Shown: positions 9,086-19,018 of the stretch, piece by piece
Numbering within the stretch: the stretch's first letter is position 1
Layout of the letters: each line of letters begins with the position of its first letter
Source: CAZUHK01 sp964620345
Lineage (GTDB): Bacteria > Planctomycetota > Phycisphaerae > Phycisphaerales > Zrk34
Length of the DNA: 50,103 nt
NCBI GenBank assembly: GCA_964620345.1
Contig: CAZUHK010000005.1
Location: 1-50,103 of the forward strand
Reading direction: 5' to 3'
The notes under the pieces: model-generated
Database searches by the model: none
What the model was told of the DNA's origin: nothing
The model's input: only the letters and a program-made list of their open reading frames with translations
Position numbers and translations under genes: made by a program

Positions 9086-12000
9086 CTACAACGTCGGCGG
9101 CTCGAGGCGATCTTCGTCGTCCGAATCGGGCCGTTCCGTTTCGTCGCGCACGATCGGTTCGTCGGCCCTGGGCGCGGGCGTTTCGCACCAGCCGTGTCGG
9201 GCGACCAGCGTCACCATGCCCAGCGCCAGGGCGAACACCACGAACACCCCGCCGGCCCACGCGCCCGTCGCGGCCGCTCGCGGCGCGACCTTGCGGCTGG
9301 CGTCGAAGCTCACGCTCATCTGGGCGTAATCGTTGACCTGCAGCGGTCGGCGGAACTCCAGCACCCGCCCGCGCAGCGGCATGTCGATCGACAGTTGCGC
9401 CGCGCTGACCGTGGCCGACTCCTGTATCTCGATGATCCGCGTGGTGATCGTGTCGAGGTTCACGTCCTCGGCTTCGTTCAAGTCGGCCTCGATGCGCTGC
9501 GCGGTCTGCGCGTCGTAGGCATCGCCCACGGCCAGCGGCGCCGGGCCCTGGTTGGCCGCGTCGTCGCCCTGTTGCCGCAGGCGGGCGCGCGAGCCGTACA
9601 GCCCCACCTTCGCCTGCTGGCGGCGGAGGTTGTGCAGGTCCACGCGGATGTCCTCGTTCAGCGCCGCGTCCGACTGCGAATAGTTCCACCCCAGCTCCAG
9701 CGCCTGGCGGGCCTGGTACTGCTTGCCCTCGACCGCGAGCCGCTCGCCGAGCCGCTGAAGCTGGCGGGCACGGTCCTTGTCCTCGCTCTGGGCCTGCTGC
9801 ACATTGGCGATGTATTGTCGGGCGTCGTAGTCCAGCAGCTTGTGCTGTTCAACCAAGTCTTCCACCACGGTCAACGTGCCCTCGAAGTCGTTGTACTCAT
9901 ACGTCCGGGGCACATACACCGCCCACCGTAGCTCCTTGAGCGGCAGATCGAACCGCGGGCCCTGGAACGTGCGCCGACCGGCCCAGTCGGAGATGTTCTG
10001 CGTGCGCACATAGATCAGATCAACCTGTACGGGCAGCTCGCCCAGCGCCGCCTGCGCCAGGGGGATCAGCAGCACGTCGTGGCCGCCGGGCGCCTTGCCG
10101 CGGGACGGCGCCACGGCCCGGCCGTTGACCAGCAGCGTCCACACGCGGCTGCGGTCGGGCAGTTGCGTGCGCAGGTAGCGCTTGGCCCCGACGCGCAACT
10201 GCATGCGCAGGTGGTTGATCGATTCGCCGCGCTCGGTCACGACGGTCGCCAGGTGAGTGGACAGCACGTTGGCCTCGAGCTGGGGCCTGGCCTCGAGGCG
10301 CTGGGCGAGCAGCGCCAAGTCGAACGCAGCCGCGGTGCTGCGCCACGCGAAGGCCGCGCCCGACAGGTCGGGCGAGCCGGCAAAGCCGCGGATCGAGCGC
10401 GCGTCGGTCGGCGTCAGCGCCGGACCCACCCGGTCGGCCGATACACGCACGCGGTCGGTCTTGTTCACCACCACGAAGCCACGCTGATGGTCGGCGTCGA
10501 GCGCGCGGACCGGCTGCATCTCGATCCGTCCGTCGGCCCGGTCGTACTGCGTCTCGTAGCGGATCGTGAGGAAGTACGGCCGATCGAACCATTTGCCGCT
10601 GAGCTCGATGCGGTGCCGGCCCGGACCCACGCGCTGGCGGCGGGCGATCTGCTGACCCTCAAACACAAGGCCCAGCACACCATCGGGCACCTGCACCTCG
10701 AACACTTTGAGCCCTGCGTTGTGCAGCTCGTACCGCAACACGTTGGTGTGGCGTACCATGCCCTCGCTGACGTCGGCGGCGTGGAGGAACTCGACATCGA
10801 CCAGCGGCTGGATCACCTCGGTCGCCACGACCAGCCGCCAGTCCGGCCGCAGCAGGCGGTAGACCAGCGCGGTCGTCTGCTGCGCGCGGTCGTGCTCGGC
10901 GGGCAGTTCGCTCACCCCATCGCGCTCGACGACGTTCAGCCGCACCCCGCGCGCCGAGCTGACGACGATGCGGCCGGTGTGCTTGACCGCGCCATCGACC
11001 TCAACGCGCGGCACGGTGATGCGCTCGGCCATCTGGCTGACCGGCTGGCGCATGGCCAGGTGCAGCGCGACCCGGCCCAGCAGCTTCTGCTTGAAGTGGA
11101 CCTGCACGTGGCGCACGCCGTCGGCGACGGACTCATCCCAGTGGCTCACGCCCTCGGCGGTCAGCGCGTCGATGTCGTACGACGCGGGCAGGCGCAGGTC
11201 GGCGCTGAAGCGCCCGGCCTTGGCGATCTGCAACGCGATCTGGCCGTTGTACACCAGGTGATCGTCGGCCACGCTGAACGACGCCTGCTCGATCGCACGG
11301 ATCTCCGAGCGCACCTCGTGCACCGACGCGACGACCCGATCGTCTGCGCTGCGGATGCGAAAGGCGTGACGGATCGGCTGGGCCTCCTGGCTCTGGTTGG
11401 CCAGCAGGGACTGGGCGTCCCGCCGGAAGTCGTCGACGTTCATCGCCTGGGGCTTTTCGGTCAGCTCGATGTACACCGCGTCGCTGGTCAACAGGCCCAT
11501 GGCGCCGCGCTGGCGGGCGGCGTCGACGAGCGTGAGCCGGCCCAGCGTCGCCTCGACCGGCAGCGATTCGATCGGCGTGTGCGTCACCACGTGCAGGCGG
11601 TACTCGCCGGTGGCCGGGGTGCTCAGCACGGCGACCAGCTCCTGGTCGGCCGGCTCGAACCGCCAGGCGCCCAGCTCGGCACCGTGCACCGCGGTGACGG
11701 TCATGTTCGCCGGCACCTTCACGCGGATCTGTCGCACTTCGCCCTGGGCGACCTGCAGCGCCAGGTCGTGCCGGCCCTCGACCGCGCCGCTGTCGAACCG
11801 CATCGCGCTGGTCACCTGCCCGTAGAACACCGTCCGCTCCAGCTCGCGCTGGCGGGCGCGCGGCTTCCACGTGAACTGCGCCGGCTGGCCCGGGGCGAAC
11901 ACCGCGGCCGCCGTGGTGAGGCCGGCCTGCGATTGATCGGCCATGCGCACCGCGTCGGTCGCGTTCACCTCCACGTCATCGTCGTCGATCGCGAGCGTCA

Positions 12001-15000
12001 CGCGGTTGGTCAGCGCGATCGGCATCGGCAGCACGTACCGCCGCACCTGATTGTCATCGGGCTTGGCCAGCGGCGTGACGAACCGCAATTTCACCGCATA
12101 CTCGCCCTCGTGGTCGACCACCACGAAGTACTGGCGGTCGTCCCGCTCGATGCTCAGATGATCGGCCGGCTCGGCGTCGCTGAGCAGCACGGCCGTGGCA
12201 TCGAGCAACGGGAACCGCGCGGCCCCGGTCGCACTGATCTTCAGGTCCATGTCGACCAGCATGCTGTCGGACTCGGCGGTCAGCTCAACGGCGAGCGATT
12301 CGATCAGCGGCTGGTCGGCGATCGGCGTGTAGGTGATCCGCTGCGGCAGGCAGCCGGCGGCCAGCAGCATGGCGCCCAGCAGCGCCGCGGCCGCGACCAC
12401 GCGCCGCGCCGACTGATGAGCCACCACCCGCGCGCCCAGCTTTACCAGCACCGCGGCCAGCAGCAGCGTCGGCAGGCCCCAGGTCAGCAGGTGCCCCAGC
12501 GGCAACACGGCCGGCTCGAACTGCGCGGCGCCCATCACCAACCCCACCCCCCCCGCCGCGCCCAGCACCACCCGTGCCCGCCGCAGCCACACCGCCGCGG
12601 CCAGCAGCAGCAGGCCCATGATCGGCGCGACGATGGCCCCGATCAGCGTCACGTGCTCGCGCCAGGTCGGCACGATCGACACAACAACGTCCAGCGGCTC
12701 GGCGTCCTGCACGTTGACCGCCTGCTTGAACTGCACCTGCCCGCCGTGCGGCGGGCTGGCCAGTTCACCGGCGAAGGCGTGCGTCCGCGTCGCGCCCGCT
12801 CCCAGCAGCACCGCGCCGGCCAGCACGACCGCCAAGGCGACGAACCACGTCGCCGGGCGGAAGGCCAGCCACGTGAGCACGACCAGCCCCAGCCCGCCCA
12901 GCGCCCCCAACCCCAGGGCCGCGGGCAGCCAGTTGTGATGCAGCGCCTGGCCCCAGGCCTCGGCGACGCGCCGGCCGAACCACGCCAGGTCCAGCGGCTC
13001 GACCGATTCGCTGGCCACCGCCATCGCTCCACCGGCCGGCCGCACCGCCCAGTCGTCGGGCACTTTCACCAGCCAGTCGGCGAACGTCGCGGGCACATCG
13101 CCCCCCGGGGCCGTCAACGCCAACGCTCCGGCAAAGCCCAGCGTGCCGTGCTCCTGGGCGTACTCCAGCGTCAGGGTCACCGGCTCGTTGGGGTTGGCGT
13201 TGCGCTGCAGCGGGATCAGCAACGCGCCGGTCTGATCATCGTGCGACACGGCCACCTTCACCGGCGCCGTCAGCGTGCCGTCCGCGTTCATCGCCGCCCG
13301 ATGCACGCGGCGGAAGTCCGCCCCCGTGGGCAGCAGCACGCTGAGGTACTGGCTCGAAGCGTTCTTCACCTTGTACGTCACGCGGGTGATCGATTCGGTC
13401 TCGCCGGCGTCGCGCACGTCCAGCTCGGTGCGAAGCTCCATGATCTCCACGACCACCGGCAGCAGCTCGCCTCGCTCGTACAACGCCAGCTCGAGCGTGC
13501 CGGCGTGCGGCGTTTGGACGTACTTGTAGCTCCGCAGAATCGGCGCATGAACCAGCAGACGGTAATTCGGCGGCACCTCTTCTCGCTCGATCGGCAACAG
13601 CGCCTCGCGCTCGCCCTGATCCGAGAGCTTGAGGTTCATGTGGCTGGCGACCAGCACGTAGCCCGACTGCACCTGCACCCCATCGCACGCCACGGCGCCG
13701 ATGCGGATCGCTTCGCCGTCGTGGTAGCGCTGGTGGAACGTGACGGCCAGGTTGTAATCGCCGATCACCTTGCGGCGGAGGCGCACGGTCCACACCCCGC
13801 CCTCGTTGGACCAGCCGGCCACGTCGCGCCCGATGAACTCGACATTGCCCAGCTCGGCGGGGATGACGAACCGCAGCCGATCGATCGGCGAGCCGGTGAT
13901 GAAGTAGTTCGCCGCGACGCTGCCGTAGGCGATGCCCTCGCCGATGCTGGTCAGGTGAAACAGCTCGGCCCGCACGCCCGCGGGGCGGCGCGCCACGTTC
14001 AGGTTCAGCCCCCAGTCGGCGCTTCGGAAGCGGTAGGCCAGCTCCGCGTCGGCCACGCGCATCGGCACCGAGCCGGTGTGTACCGCCTTGAGTTTCTCTT
14101 CGTCGGCCACGGCGTGCGAGACGATGCGCAGGCCCTGGTCCACGACGACCACGAGGTAGCCGCGCTGCGTCTTGGCGCCGCTGATCGACGGGCCGGTGAT
14201 CGTCTGATCTTCATCCAGCGGGCTTCGGCCCAGCTCCAGTCGCAGCGCGATGACCGTCGTGCCGAGCACGGGTTGGGTGAACTGCAGCTCGATGCGCTTG
14301 GGCCCGTCCTCGCCGCCGGTCACGCGGTAATCGGCCAGGGCCGCGCCCTGCACCGCGGCCACGTTGAACCGCCCGGGCACGTCCATCGTCAGCGTGCGGA
14401 CCGGCGCGTCGCGCACGTCCAGCTCGACCTGGCCTTCGACGATCAGGTCGTCCTCCTTCACCGTCGCGACCAGGCGGTGGGCCGCGTCGAAGCTGGGCAC
14501 GATGTCGTCGATCGACACGCTCATCGCGATCGGCATGCCCGCGAAGCCGTAGGCGAACGCCTTGGCCGAGGGCAGCGGCCGGGGCGTGTTGCGATCGCGC
14601 TCGACGCGCGGGAACCCCGCGTGATCGATCTGCGAAAGCCCCGTGGTCTGATCGACCACCAGCGCGATGGCGCTGTTGGTGCCGATCAGCAGGTGCCCGC
14701 GCGTGCGCAGCCCGCCGGTCGGCTCGGCCACCGGCAGCGACAGTTGCGCGGGAAACTTGCCCAGCGGCGCCTCGCCCACGATGCGCAGCGCATAGCGGCT
14801 GTCCTGCGGGCGGTTGAGCACGACCTTGAGCACACGGTCCGCCCCCTCGCCGGTCACTTGCCAGTCGCGGATGAACGGCCCGCGCACCTGTGTCACGCTC
14901 AACAGCTCGGGCAATGCGAACGTCAGCTCCGACAGCTCGCCCTGCGAGACGTGGACCATCACCAGCTCATCGAGCTTCAACGCGCCGGTGTCGACCGTCG

Positions 15001-15664
15001 CGATGATGTTCGCCTCGGCCGAGGCCACGAGCTTGGCGTCGAGCGGCTGAACCTGCGGCTTCCAGCGGAGCTTGAACGGCTTGCCCGGACCCAGGATGCC
15101 GCTGATCGTGAGCGTGTCGTCGTTCACTTCCCGCTCGATGCGCATCGCGTGGCTCAGCTCGACTTCCAGGTCGGCCCGGTCGCAGTCGATCTGGATGCGG
15201 CGGACCATCGCGCCGGGCACGTCGAACGTGCTGGTGCGCCACTGGCCGTCGGCCGAGGCCCGGGCGCGGGCGGCGAAGGTGGCACGCACCGTGTGCTCAC
15301 CCTTGTTCGGCAGGCCCAGGTAGTAGGTCTGCTGCTCGATGTCGTATCGCAGCTTGTGGCCGGCCTTGGGGCCGATCAGTTTGTCGAGCACGACGTCGCC
15401 GACCAGCAGCGGGATCTCCCGGTGGGGCCGATCTGTTTTGACCGTGAAGCTCATGTCGAAGGTGATGTTGGACCCGTCGATCCGGCCGCGCAGCGCCAGC
15501 TCGGCGATGGCCACGCCCGCGGCGGGGTCGGGCTTGTCCGGCTCGGGCGCGTCGGCGCGCTGTGACTCCACCGGTGCCGGACCATCCTGCGCCGGCGGCT
15601 GCGCGAGCGCGATGGTGCAGGGCAGCGCGACAGCGAGCCACGCGAACAGTGGGCATCGGGCCAT
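9086..15664 (-). CDS. Giant secreted/membrane protein with duplicated halves (2,192 aa)
   Basis: Starts with a signal peptide (LFAWLAVALPCTIALA, then QPP). The ATG at 15664 has AAAGGAAG close upstream, so the upstream TTG at 15679 is rejected. Two related beta-rich modules follow. WKPQ...TVDTGALKLDE...VSQGELSEL near residue 200 is repeated as WKPR...RFDSGAVEGRH...VAQGEVRQI near residue 1265, and the segments before and after also correspond. A cluster of membrane helices lies between about 915 and 1105. It ends in a lipobox-like LLAAGC (Cys1105) at the start of the second module. A single helix at about 2134-2158 precedes an acidic tail. It looks like a fusion of an exported protein and a lipoprotein paralogue. 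The function is unknown; it is likely envelope-located and part of the sigma/VWA/ABC operon. Confidence 0.78.
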   Translation of the reverse strand: MARCPLFAWLAVALPCTIALAQPPAQDGPAPVESQRADAPEPDKPDPAAGVAIAELALRGRIDGSNITFDMSFTVKTDRPHREIPLLVGDVVLDKLIGPKAGHKLRYDIEQQTYYLGLPNKGEHTVRATFAARARASADGQWRTSTFDVPGAMVRRIQIDCDRADLEVELSHAMRIEREVNDDTLTISGILGPGKPFKLRWKPQVQPLDAKLVASAEANIIATVDTGALKLDELVMVHVSQGELSELTFALPELLSVTQVRGPFIRDWQVTGEGADRVLKVVLNRPQDSRYALRIVGEAPLGKFPAQLSLPVAEPTGGLRTRGHLLIGTNSAIALVVDQTTGLSQIDHAGFPRVERDRNTPRPLPSAKAFAYGFAGMPIAMSVSIDDIVPSFDAAHRLVATVKEDDLIVEGQVELDVRDAPVRTLTMDVPGRFNVAAVQGAALADYRVTGGEDGPKRIELQFTQPVLGTTVIALRLELGRSPLDEDQTITGPSISGAKTQRGYLVVVVDQGLRIVSHAVADEEKLKAVHTGSVPMRVADAELAYRFRSADWGLNLNVARRPAGVRAELFHLTSIGEGIAYGSVAANYFITGSPIDRLRFVIPAELGNVEFIGRDVAGWSNEGGVWTVRLRRKVIGDYNLAVTFHQRYHDGEAIRIGAVACDGVQVQSGYVLVASHMNLKLSDQGEREALLPIEREEVPPNYRLLVHAPILRSYKYVQTPHAGTLELALYERGELLPVVVEIMELRTELDVRDAGETESITRVTYKVKNASSQYLSVLLPTGADFRRVHRAAMNADGTLTAPVKVAVSHDDQTGALLIPLQRNANPNEPVTLTLEYAQEHGTLGFAGALALTAPGGDVPATFADWLVKVPDDWAVRPAGGAMAVASESVEPLDLAWFGRRVAEAWGQALHHNWLPAALGLGALGGLGLVVLTWLAFRPATWFVALAVVLAGAVLLGAGATRTHAFAGELASPPHGGQVQFKQAVNVQDAEPLDVVVSIVPTWREHVTLIGAIVAPIMGLLLLAAAVWLRRARVVLGAAGGVGLVMGAAQFEPAVLPLGHLLTWGLPTLLLAAVLVKLGARVVAHQSARRVVAAAALLGAMLLAAGCLPQRITYTPIADQPLIESLAVELTAESDSMLVDMDLKISATGAARFPLLDATAVLLSDAEPADHLSIERDDRQYFVVVDHEGEYAVKLRFVTPLAKPDDNQVRRYVLPMPIALTNRVTLAIDDDDVEVNATDAVRMADQSQAGLTTAAAVFAPGQPAQFTWKPRARQRELERTVFYGQVTSAMRFDSGAVEGRHDLALQVAQGEVRQIRVKVPANMTVTAVHGAELGAWRFEPADQELVAVLSTPATGEYRLHVVTHTPIESLPVEATLGRLTLVDAARQRGAMGLLTSDAVYIELTEKPQAMNVDDFRRDAQSLLANQSQEAQPIRHAFRIRSADDRVVASVHEVRSEIRAIEQASFSVADDHLVYNGQIALQIAKAGRFSADLRLPASYDIDALTAEGVSHWDESVADGVRHVQVHFKQKLLGRVALHLAMRQPVSQMAERITVPRVEVDGAVKHTGRIVVSSARGVRLNVVERDGVSELPAEHDRAQQTTALVYRLLRPDWRLVVATEVIQPLVDVEFLHAADVSEGMVRHTNVLRYELHNAGLKVFEVQVPDGVLGLVFEGQQIARRQRVGPGRHRIELSGKWFDRPYFLTIRYETQYDRADGRIEMQPVRALDADHQRGFVVVNKTDRVRVSADRVGPALTPTDARSIRGFAGSPDLSGAAFAWRSTAAAFDLALLAQRLEARPQLEANVLSTHLATVVTERGESINHLRMQLRVGAKRYLRTQLPDRSRVWTLLVNGRAVAPSRGKAPGGHDVLLIPLAQAALGELPVQVDLIYVRTQNISDWAGRRTFQGPRFDLPLKELRWAVYVPRTYEYNDFEGTLTVVEDLVEQHKLLDYDARQYIANVQQAQSEDKDRARQLQRLGERLAVEGKQYQARQALELGWNYSQSDAALNEDIRVDLHNLRRQQAKVGLYGSRARLRQQGDDAANQGPAPLAVGDAYDAQTAQRIEADLNEAEDVNLDTITTRIIEIQESATVSAAQLSIDMPLRGRVLEFRRPLQVNDYAQMSVSFDASRKVAPRAAATGAWAGGVFVVFALALGMVTLVARHGWCETPAPRADEPIVRDETERPDSDDEDRLEPPTL

Positions 15665-15697
15665 GGGGCTTCCTTTCAACGTTGTCTGCGTCGCGCT

Positions 15698-18379
15698 TCA
15701 AGGCGCGACGGGTTGATCCTTGGCCGCGTCGATCAGGTCGCGCAGCTCGGCCACGCGCTTGTCCAGTGGCAGGGCGGCGGCGACCTGTCGAATCGTGCGT
15801 TGCAGTTGCTCGTAATCGATGTCGGCCGCGTGGGGCGAGCCGCGCAGGATCTCGGCGAACGCCGCGGCGCACGCCGCGAGGTACAGCCGTGGCGCTTCGG
15901 CCGGGTCGGCCCGGCTCACCAGGGCGTTGGGCAGGCGGCGGGAGATCTCTTCGACCTCGCCGCTGTCCACATCGCGGTAGCGGACGTACACCATGCCCAG
16001 CGGCGGCGCGTCGATCGCGCGGGCCCGACCGTGCAGCTCCAGCTCGTACAGCGCCGTGGCCGACTGACCCGAGCCGACCTCGCCGGCGTCTACGCGATCG
16101 TTGCGGAAGTCCCTGTCGGCGATGTCGCGGTTCTCGTAGCCGATCAACCGGTAGCGACGAACGCGGGCCGGGTCGAACGCGACCTGAATCTTCGCGTCCT
16201 TGGCGATCATCTGCAGCGTCGCGGTCATCTCCTGTGCAAAGGCGCGGCGGGCTTCTTTCTCGGAGTCGATGAACAGGTAATTGCCATCGCCCTTGTTGGC
16301 CAGCTCCTCCATGAGCGCATCGTTGAGCCCGCCGATGCCGAAGCCGGCGGTGGTGATGGCGATGCCCTGGCGGCGGTATTCGCGGACGCGGTCGAGGATC
16401 GACTGCGCATCGGTCTGGCCGACGTTGGCCACGCCGTCGGAGCAGAGGATGACGCGGTTGATCTGCCCGGCGCGGAAGTGGCGCCGGGCGATCTGGTAAG
16501 CCAGCTCGACGCCGCGGAGCAGGTTGGTCGAGCCGCCGGGCTCGATCGCATCGATGGCCTTGGCGATCGGCTGGGGGTTCGCCGCGTCGGCCGCCTCGAT
16601 GTGCAGCCGCGCCTCGGTGCCGTAGGTGATCAGCGAGAACCGGTCGCCGGCGCGCAGGTTGGCCAGCAGTTGCTTGAGCGAATGCTTGACCAGCGGCAGG
16701 CGCCGGGGCTTGGCCATCGAGCCCGAGGCATCGACCACGGCGACCAGGTGCGCGGGCTTGCGGCCGTCGCGGCCGATCACCTTGCCCTTCACGCCGACCT
16801 TCAGCAGCACGGTGTTCGTCCCGGCCCGGCCGAAGGGCGCGGGGATCGCATCGGCGTGGATCGTGAAGGTCTGCCGGTCCTGCGCGGCGTAGTTGTAGTC
16901 GAAGGCGTTGATGAACTCTTCCATGCGCACCGCCCCCGCCGGCGGCCGCACGCCCGCGGCGATGTAACGCCGGCTCAGCGCGTACGAGGCGTTGTCCGTG
17001 TCCACCGCGAACGTGCTCAACGCATCCCGCTCGGTCAGCGTCCAGGGGTTGACCGGGAAGTTGCGGAACGTGGACGACTCGGGCAGCTCGGTGAGGGTGA
17101 CCTCGCCGGCTTCATACCGCCGCTGGATCCGATCGACCCACTCGGGCGGGTACACCAGGATGTCCGTTTGCTCCTCGACGAAGTCCTCGGCCTGCTGCTG
17201 GGCCCGCTCTTTACCCAGCCCGGAAGTCGCCCGGCCCTCACGTTCCTCCGAGTCAGCGTGCCGGGCCACTTCGCGGGCTTCCTCAAGCTGGTTCTGTTGG
17301 ACCGAAAGCCCAGCGAGTTTGGGCAAGCGCTTGGCCGATGCCTCGTCTTCCCAGTCCGCGACGACATCGCTTTCCGCGACGACATCGCTGCGTGCGCGGC
17401 CCTGCCCGGCCTGGCGCTGGCCGCCGGCGGGCTGGGCCGGCTCGGGCACGGCCGCAGGGTCGGCAAAGATACTCTGGCTGCCCACGCCGCGGCCGCCACG
17501 GCGACCATCACCCTCGGCGTCGTCCGCATCGCTGGCGATCTTGTCCAGATCGAACCGCGACGCTTCCTCGAACCGCGGCGCTTGGGTCGGGTCGTCGTAC
17601 GTTTTACTCGGGGCTTGAGTTTCCCGGCCGCGTCCGTAGTCGGTGTTGTCGTTCTTGTAAAACTTCCGCCCGGCCACCAAGTCGCTTCCGAGGCCGTCGA
17701 GCGCCCCGTTCTCGTACTTGAACCACGATTTCATCTCACCTCCCTCGTCGCCGGCCAGGCGATCCTGATTCAGCCGACCGCTTTGGTTCTGCTGGCGCTG
17801 GTAGTAGTCGACGATCGGGTCGGTCGGCGGGGTCGGCGGGGCTTGGGTCGCTTGCTGCGGCGCGATGCTCGATGCCCTCGGCATGCTCGTAACTTCGTCG
17901 GGTTTCGTGTCGTTGTCCCAGTCACTGGTTTCGTCGGCCGATTCGGGCGCCTCGCGGGCACCTTCGAGCTCGCGGTCCTGCATCGCCACGCCTTCGGCCA
18001 TCTCGCGCGACTTGCCCAGCGACGGCAGCAGCACGGCCAGCAGCAGGCCGGTGACGCTGACCATGAACACCACGATCGCCGCGGCGCGGAGGTAGCTGTT
18101 GGCGTTGAGCGAGCGCATCTGTCGCCACCACGGCGCGCGGCGCGCGGCCTTGGGCGCGGTCGCGGCCAGCAGCTTGCGCCGCCGCGCCTCGCTGAGCACC
18201 GGCCGATCTTCGGCCGCGTGGGCCGAGCGCAGCAACTGCGTCGTCAGCCGCATGTCGGCCAGCTTGTCGCGCAGGGCCGCGTCGGTCTCGAGGTAGGCCA
18301 GCAACTGCTGCCTGGTCGGCTCGTCGAGCTCGTCCAGCAGCAGTTGGGCCAGCAGGTTGTCAGCTTGATTGCGGTCCAT
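15698..18379 (-). CDS. Membrane-anchored VWA protein with anti-sigma-like N-terminus (YfbK-like)
   Basis: An 893-aa protein. Residues 1-90 are helical and charged (LLLDELDEPTRQQLLAYL), like the cytoplasmic part of an anti-sigma factor. One membrane segment (AAAIVVFMVSVTGLLLAVLL, about 97-116) follows, then a long Gln/Asp-rich linker. The C-terminal part matches the YfbK-type von Willebrand A arrangement. Its MIDAS motif is DASGS at 550-554, with later conserved acidic and Thr positions in GGSTNL and CSDGVANVG, plus a C-terminal DUF3520-like region. It lies 36 nt downstream of the ECF sigma gene, the normal position for its anti-sigma factor. I infer that it senses envelope state and holds the sigma factor. 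Confidence 0.82.
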   Translation of the reverse strand: MDRNQADNLLAQLLLDELDEPTRQQLLAYLETDAALRDKLADMRLTTQLLRSAHAAEDRPVLSEARRRKLLAATAPKAARRAPWWRQMRSLNANSYLRAAAIVVFMVSVTGLLLAVLLPSLGKSREMAEGVAMQDRELEGAREAPESADETSDWDNDTKPDEVTSMPRASSIAPQQATQAPPTPPTDPIVDYYQRQQNQSGRLNQDRLAGDEGGEMKSWFKYENGALDGLGSDLVAGRKFYKNDNTDYGRGRETQAPSKTYDDPTQAPRFEEASRFDLDKIASDADDAEGDGRRGGRGVGSQSIFADPAAVPEPAQPAGGQRQAGQGRARSDVVAESDVVADWEDEASAKRLPKLAGLSVQQNQLEEAREVARHADSEEREGRATSGLGKERAQQQAEDFVEEQTDILVYPPEWVDRIQRRYEAGEVTLTELPESSTFRNFPVNPWTLTERDALSTFAVDTDNASYALSRRYIAAGVRPPAGAVRMEEFINAFDYNYAAQDRQTFTIHADAIPAPFGRAGTNTVLLKVGVKGKVIGRDGRKPAHLVAVVDASGSMAKPRRLPLVKHSLKQLLANLRAGDRFSLITYGTEARLHIEAADAANPQPIAKAIDAIEPGGSTNLLRGVELAYQIARRHFRAGQINRVILCSDGVANVGQTDAQSILDRVREYRRQGIAITTAGFGIGGLNDALMEELANKGDGNYLFIDSEKEARRAFAQEMTATLQMIAKDAKIQVAFDPARVRRYRLIGYENRDIADRDFRNDRVDAGEVGSGQSATALYELELHGRARAIDAPPLGMVYVRYRDVDSGEVEEISRRLPNALVSRADPAEAPRLYLAACAAAFAEILRGSPHAADIDYEQLQRTIRQVAAALPLDKRVAELRDLIDAAKDQPVAP

Positions 18380-18415
18380 GGTTCCAACAGTGCAGACGCC
18401 GATGCCCGGCGGATT

Positions 18416-19018
18416 TCAAATCGCGCCCTCAGCTTTGAGGCGCTCGGCGAGCGTAGCCAGGGCCTTGTTCAGCCGATAATTCACGTTGCCCAACGGCATG
18501 CCCAGCACCTCGCCCACTTCCCGCAGCGTCATGCCGTGCATGATTTTGAGCACGACGATCTGCTGCTGCTCGTCCGGCAGTTGCGCCAGATGGGCCATGG
18601 CGCGCACGATGGTTTCGCGTTCGACCAAATCGGCGTCGATCCGCTGGCCGTCGTGCTGATGCTCGGCGCGGACCTGGGCGTTGAGCGTGACGTTGGGCTG
18701 ATGATCCTTGCGGCGCTTGCGTTTGCGGCGGAAGTCCATCGCGCGGTTGTGGGCGACTCTGAACAGCCAGCTCACCGGGTTGGCCACCGATGCCGCGCCG
18801 TCCGATTGCACCTGGCGGTGCAGCCGTAGAAACGCATCCTGCACGATGTCCTCGACGTCCTGAGGGCTGTTGACCAGGCGGCGGACGTACTGCAGCAGCG
18901 GCGTCTGATGCTCGTCGATCAGGGCGACGAGATCGAACGGCCGATCCTCGGGCTCGGCCCGCGCGGTCGGCGCGGCCGAACGGATCGCGGCTAACGGCTC
19001 GTGCGGCAATTCACTCAT
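18416..19018 (-). CDS. ECF-family RNA polymerase sigma factor
   Basis: Encodes 200 aa with both sigma-70 regions of an ECF factor. Region 2 includes LIDEHQTPLLQYVRRLV, DVEDIVQDAFLRLHRQV and the -10-binding helix VSWLFRVAHNRAMDFRR. Region 4 is LPDEQQQIVVLKIMHGMTLREVGEVLGMPLGNVNYRLNKAL (helix-turn-helix), shown here as one reading of two adjacent motifs. I chose ATG 19018 (MSELPHEP). The open frame runs further upstream but then crosses the divergent promoter of the isomerase gene. It probably directs RNA polymerase to its own operon and a small regulon, and is probably controlled by the VWA protein encoded next. Confidence 0.9.
   Translation of the reverse strand: MSELPHEPLAAIRSAAPTARAEPEDRPFDLVALIDEHQTPLLQYVRRLVNSPQDVEDIVQDAFLRLHRQVQSDGAASVANPVSWLFRVAHNRAMDFRRKRKRRKDHQPNVTLNAQVRAEHQHDGQRIDADLVERETIVRAMAHLAQLPDEQQQIVVLKIMHGMTLREVGEVLGMPLGNVNYRLNKALATLAERLKAEGAI

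Noticed and set aside
10079..15565. 1,828-codon open frame on the + strand
   Set aside because: It is antisense to the giant secreted protein. GC-rich sequence keeps shadow frames open, and its translation is Arg/His/Gln-rich without domains.
15713..18829. 1,038-codon open frame on the + strand
   Set aside because: Antisense to the VWA and sigma genes, with Arg/Val/Gly-rich shadow composition.
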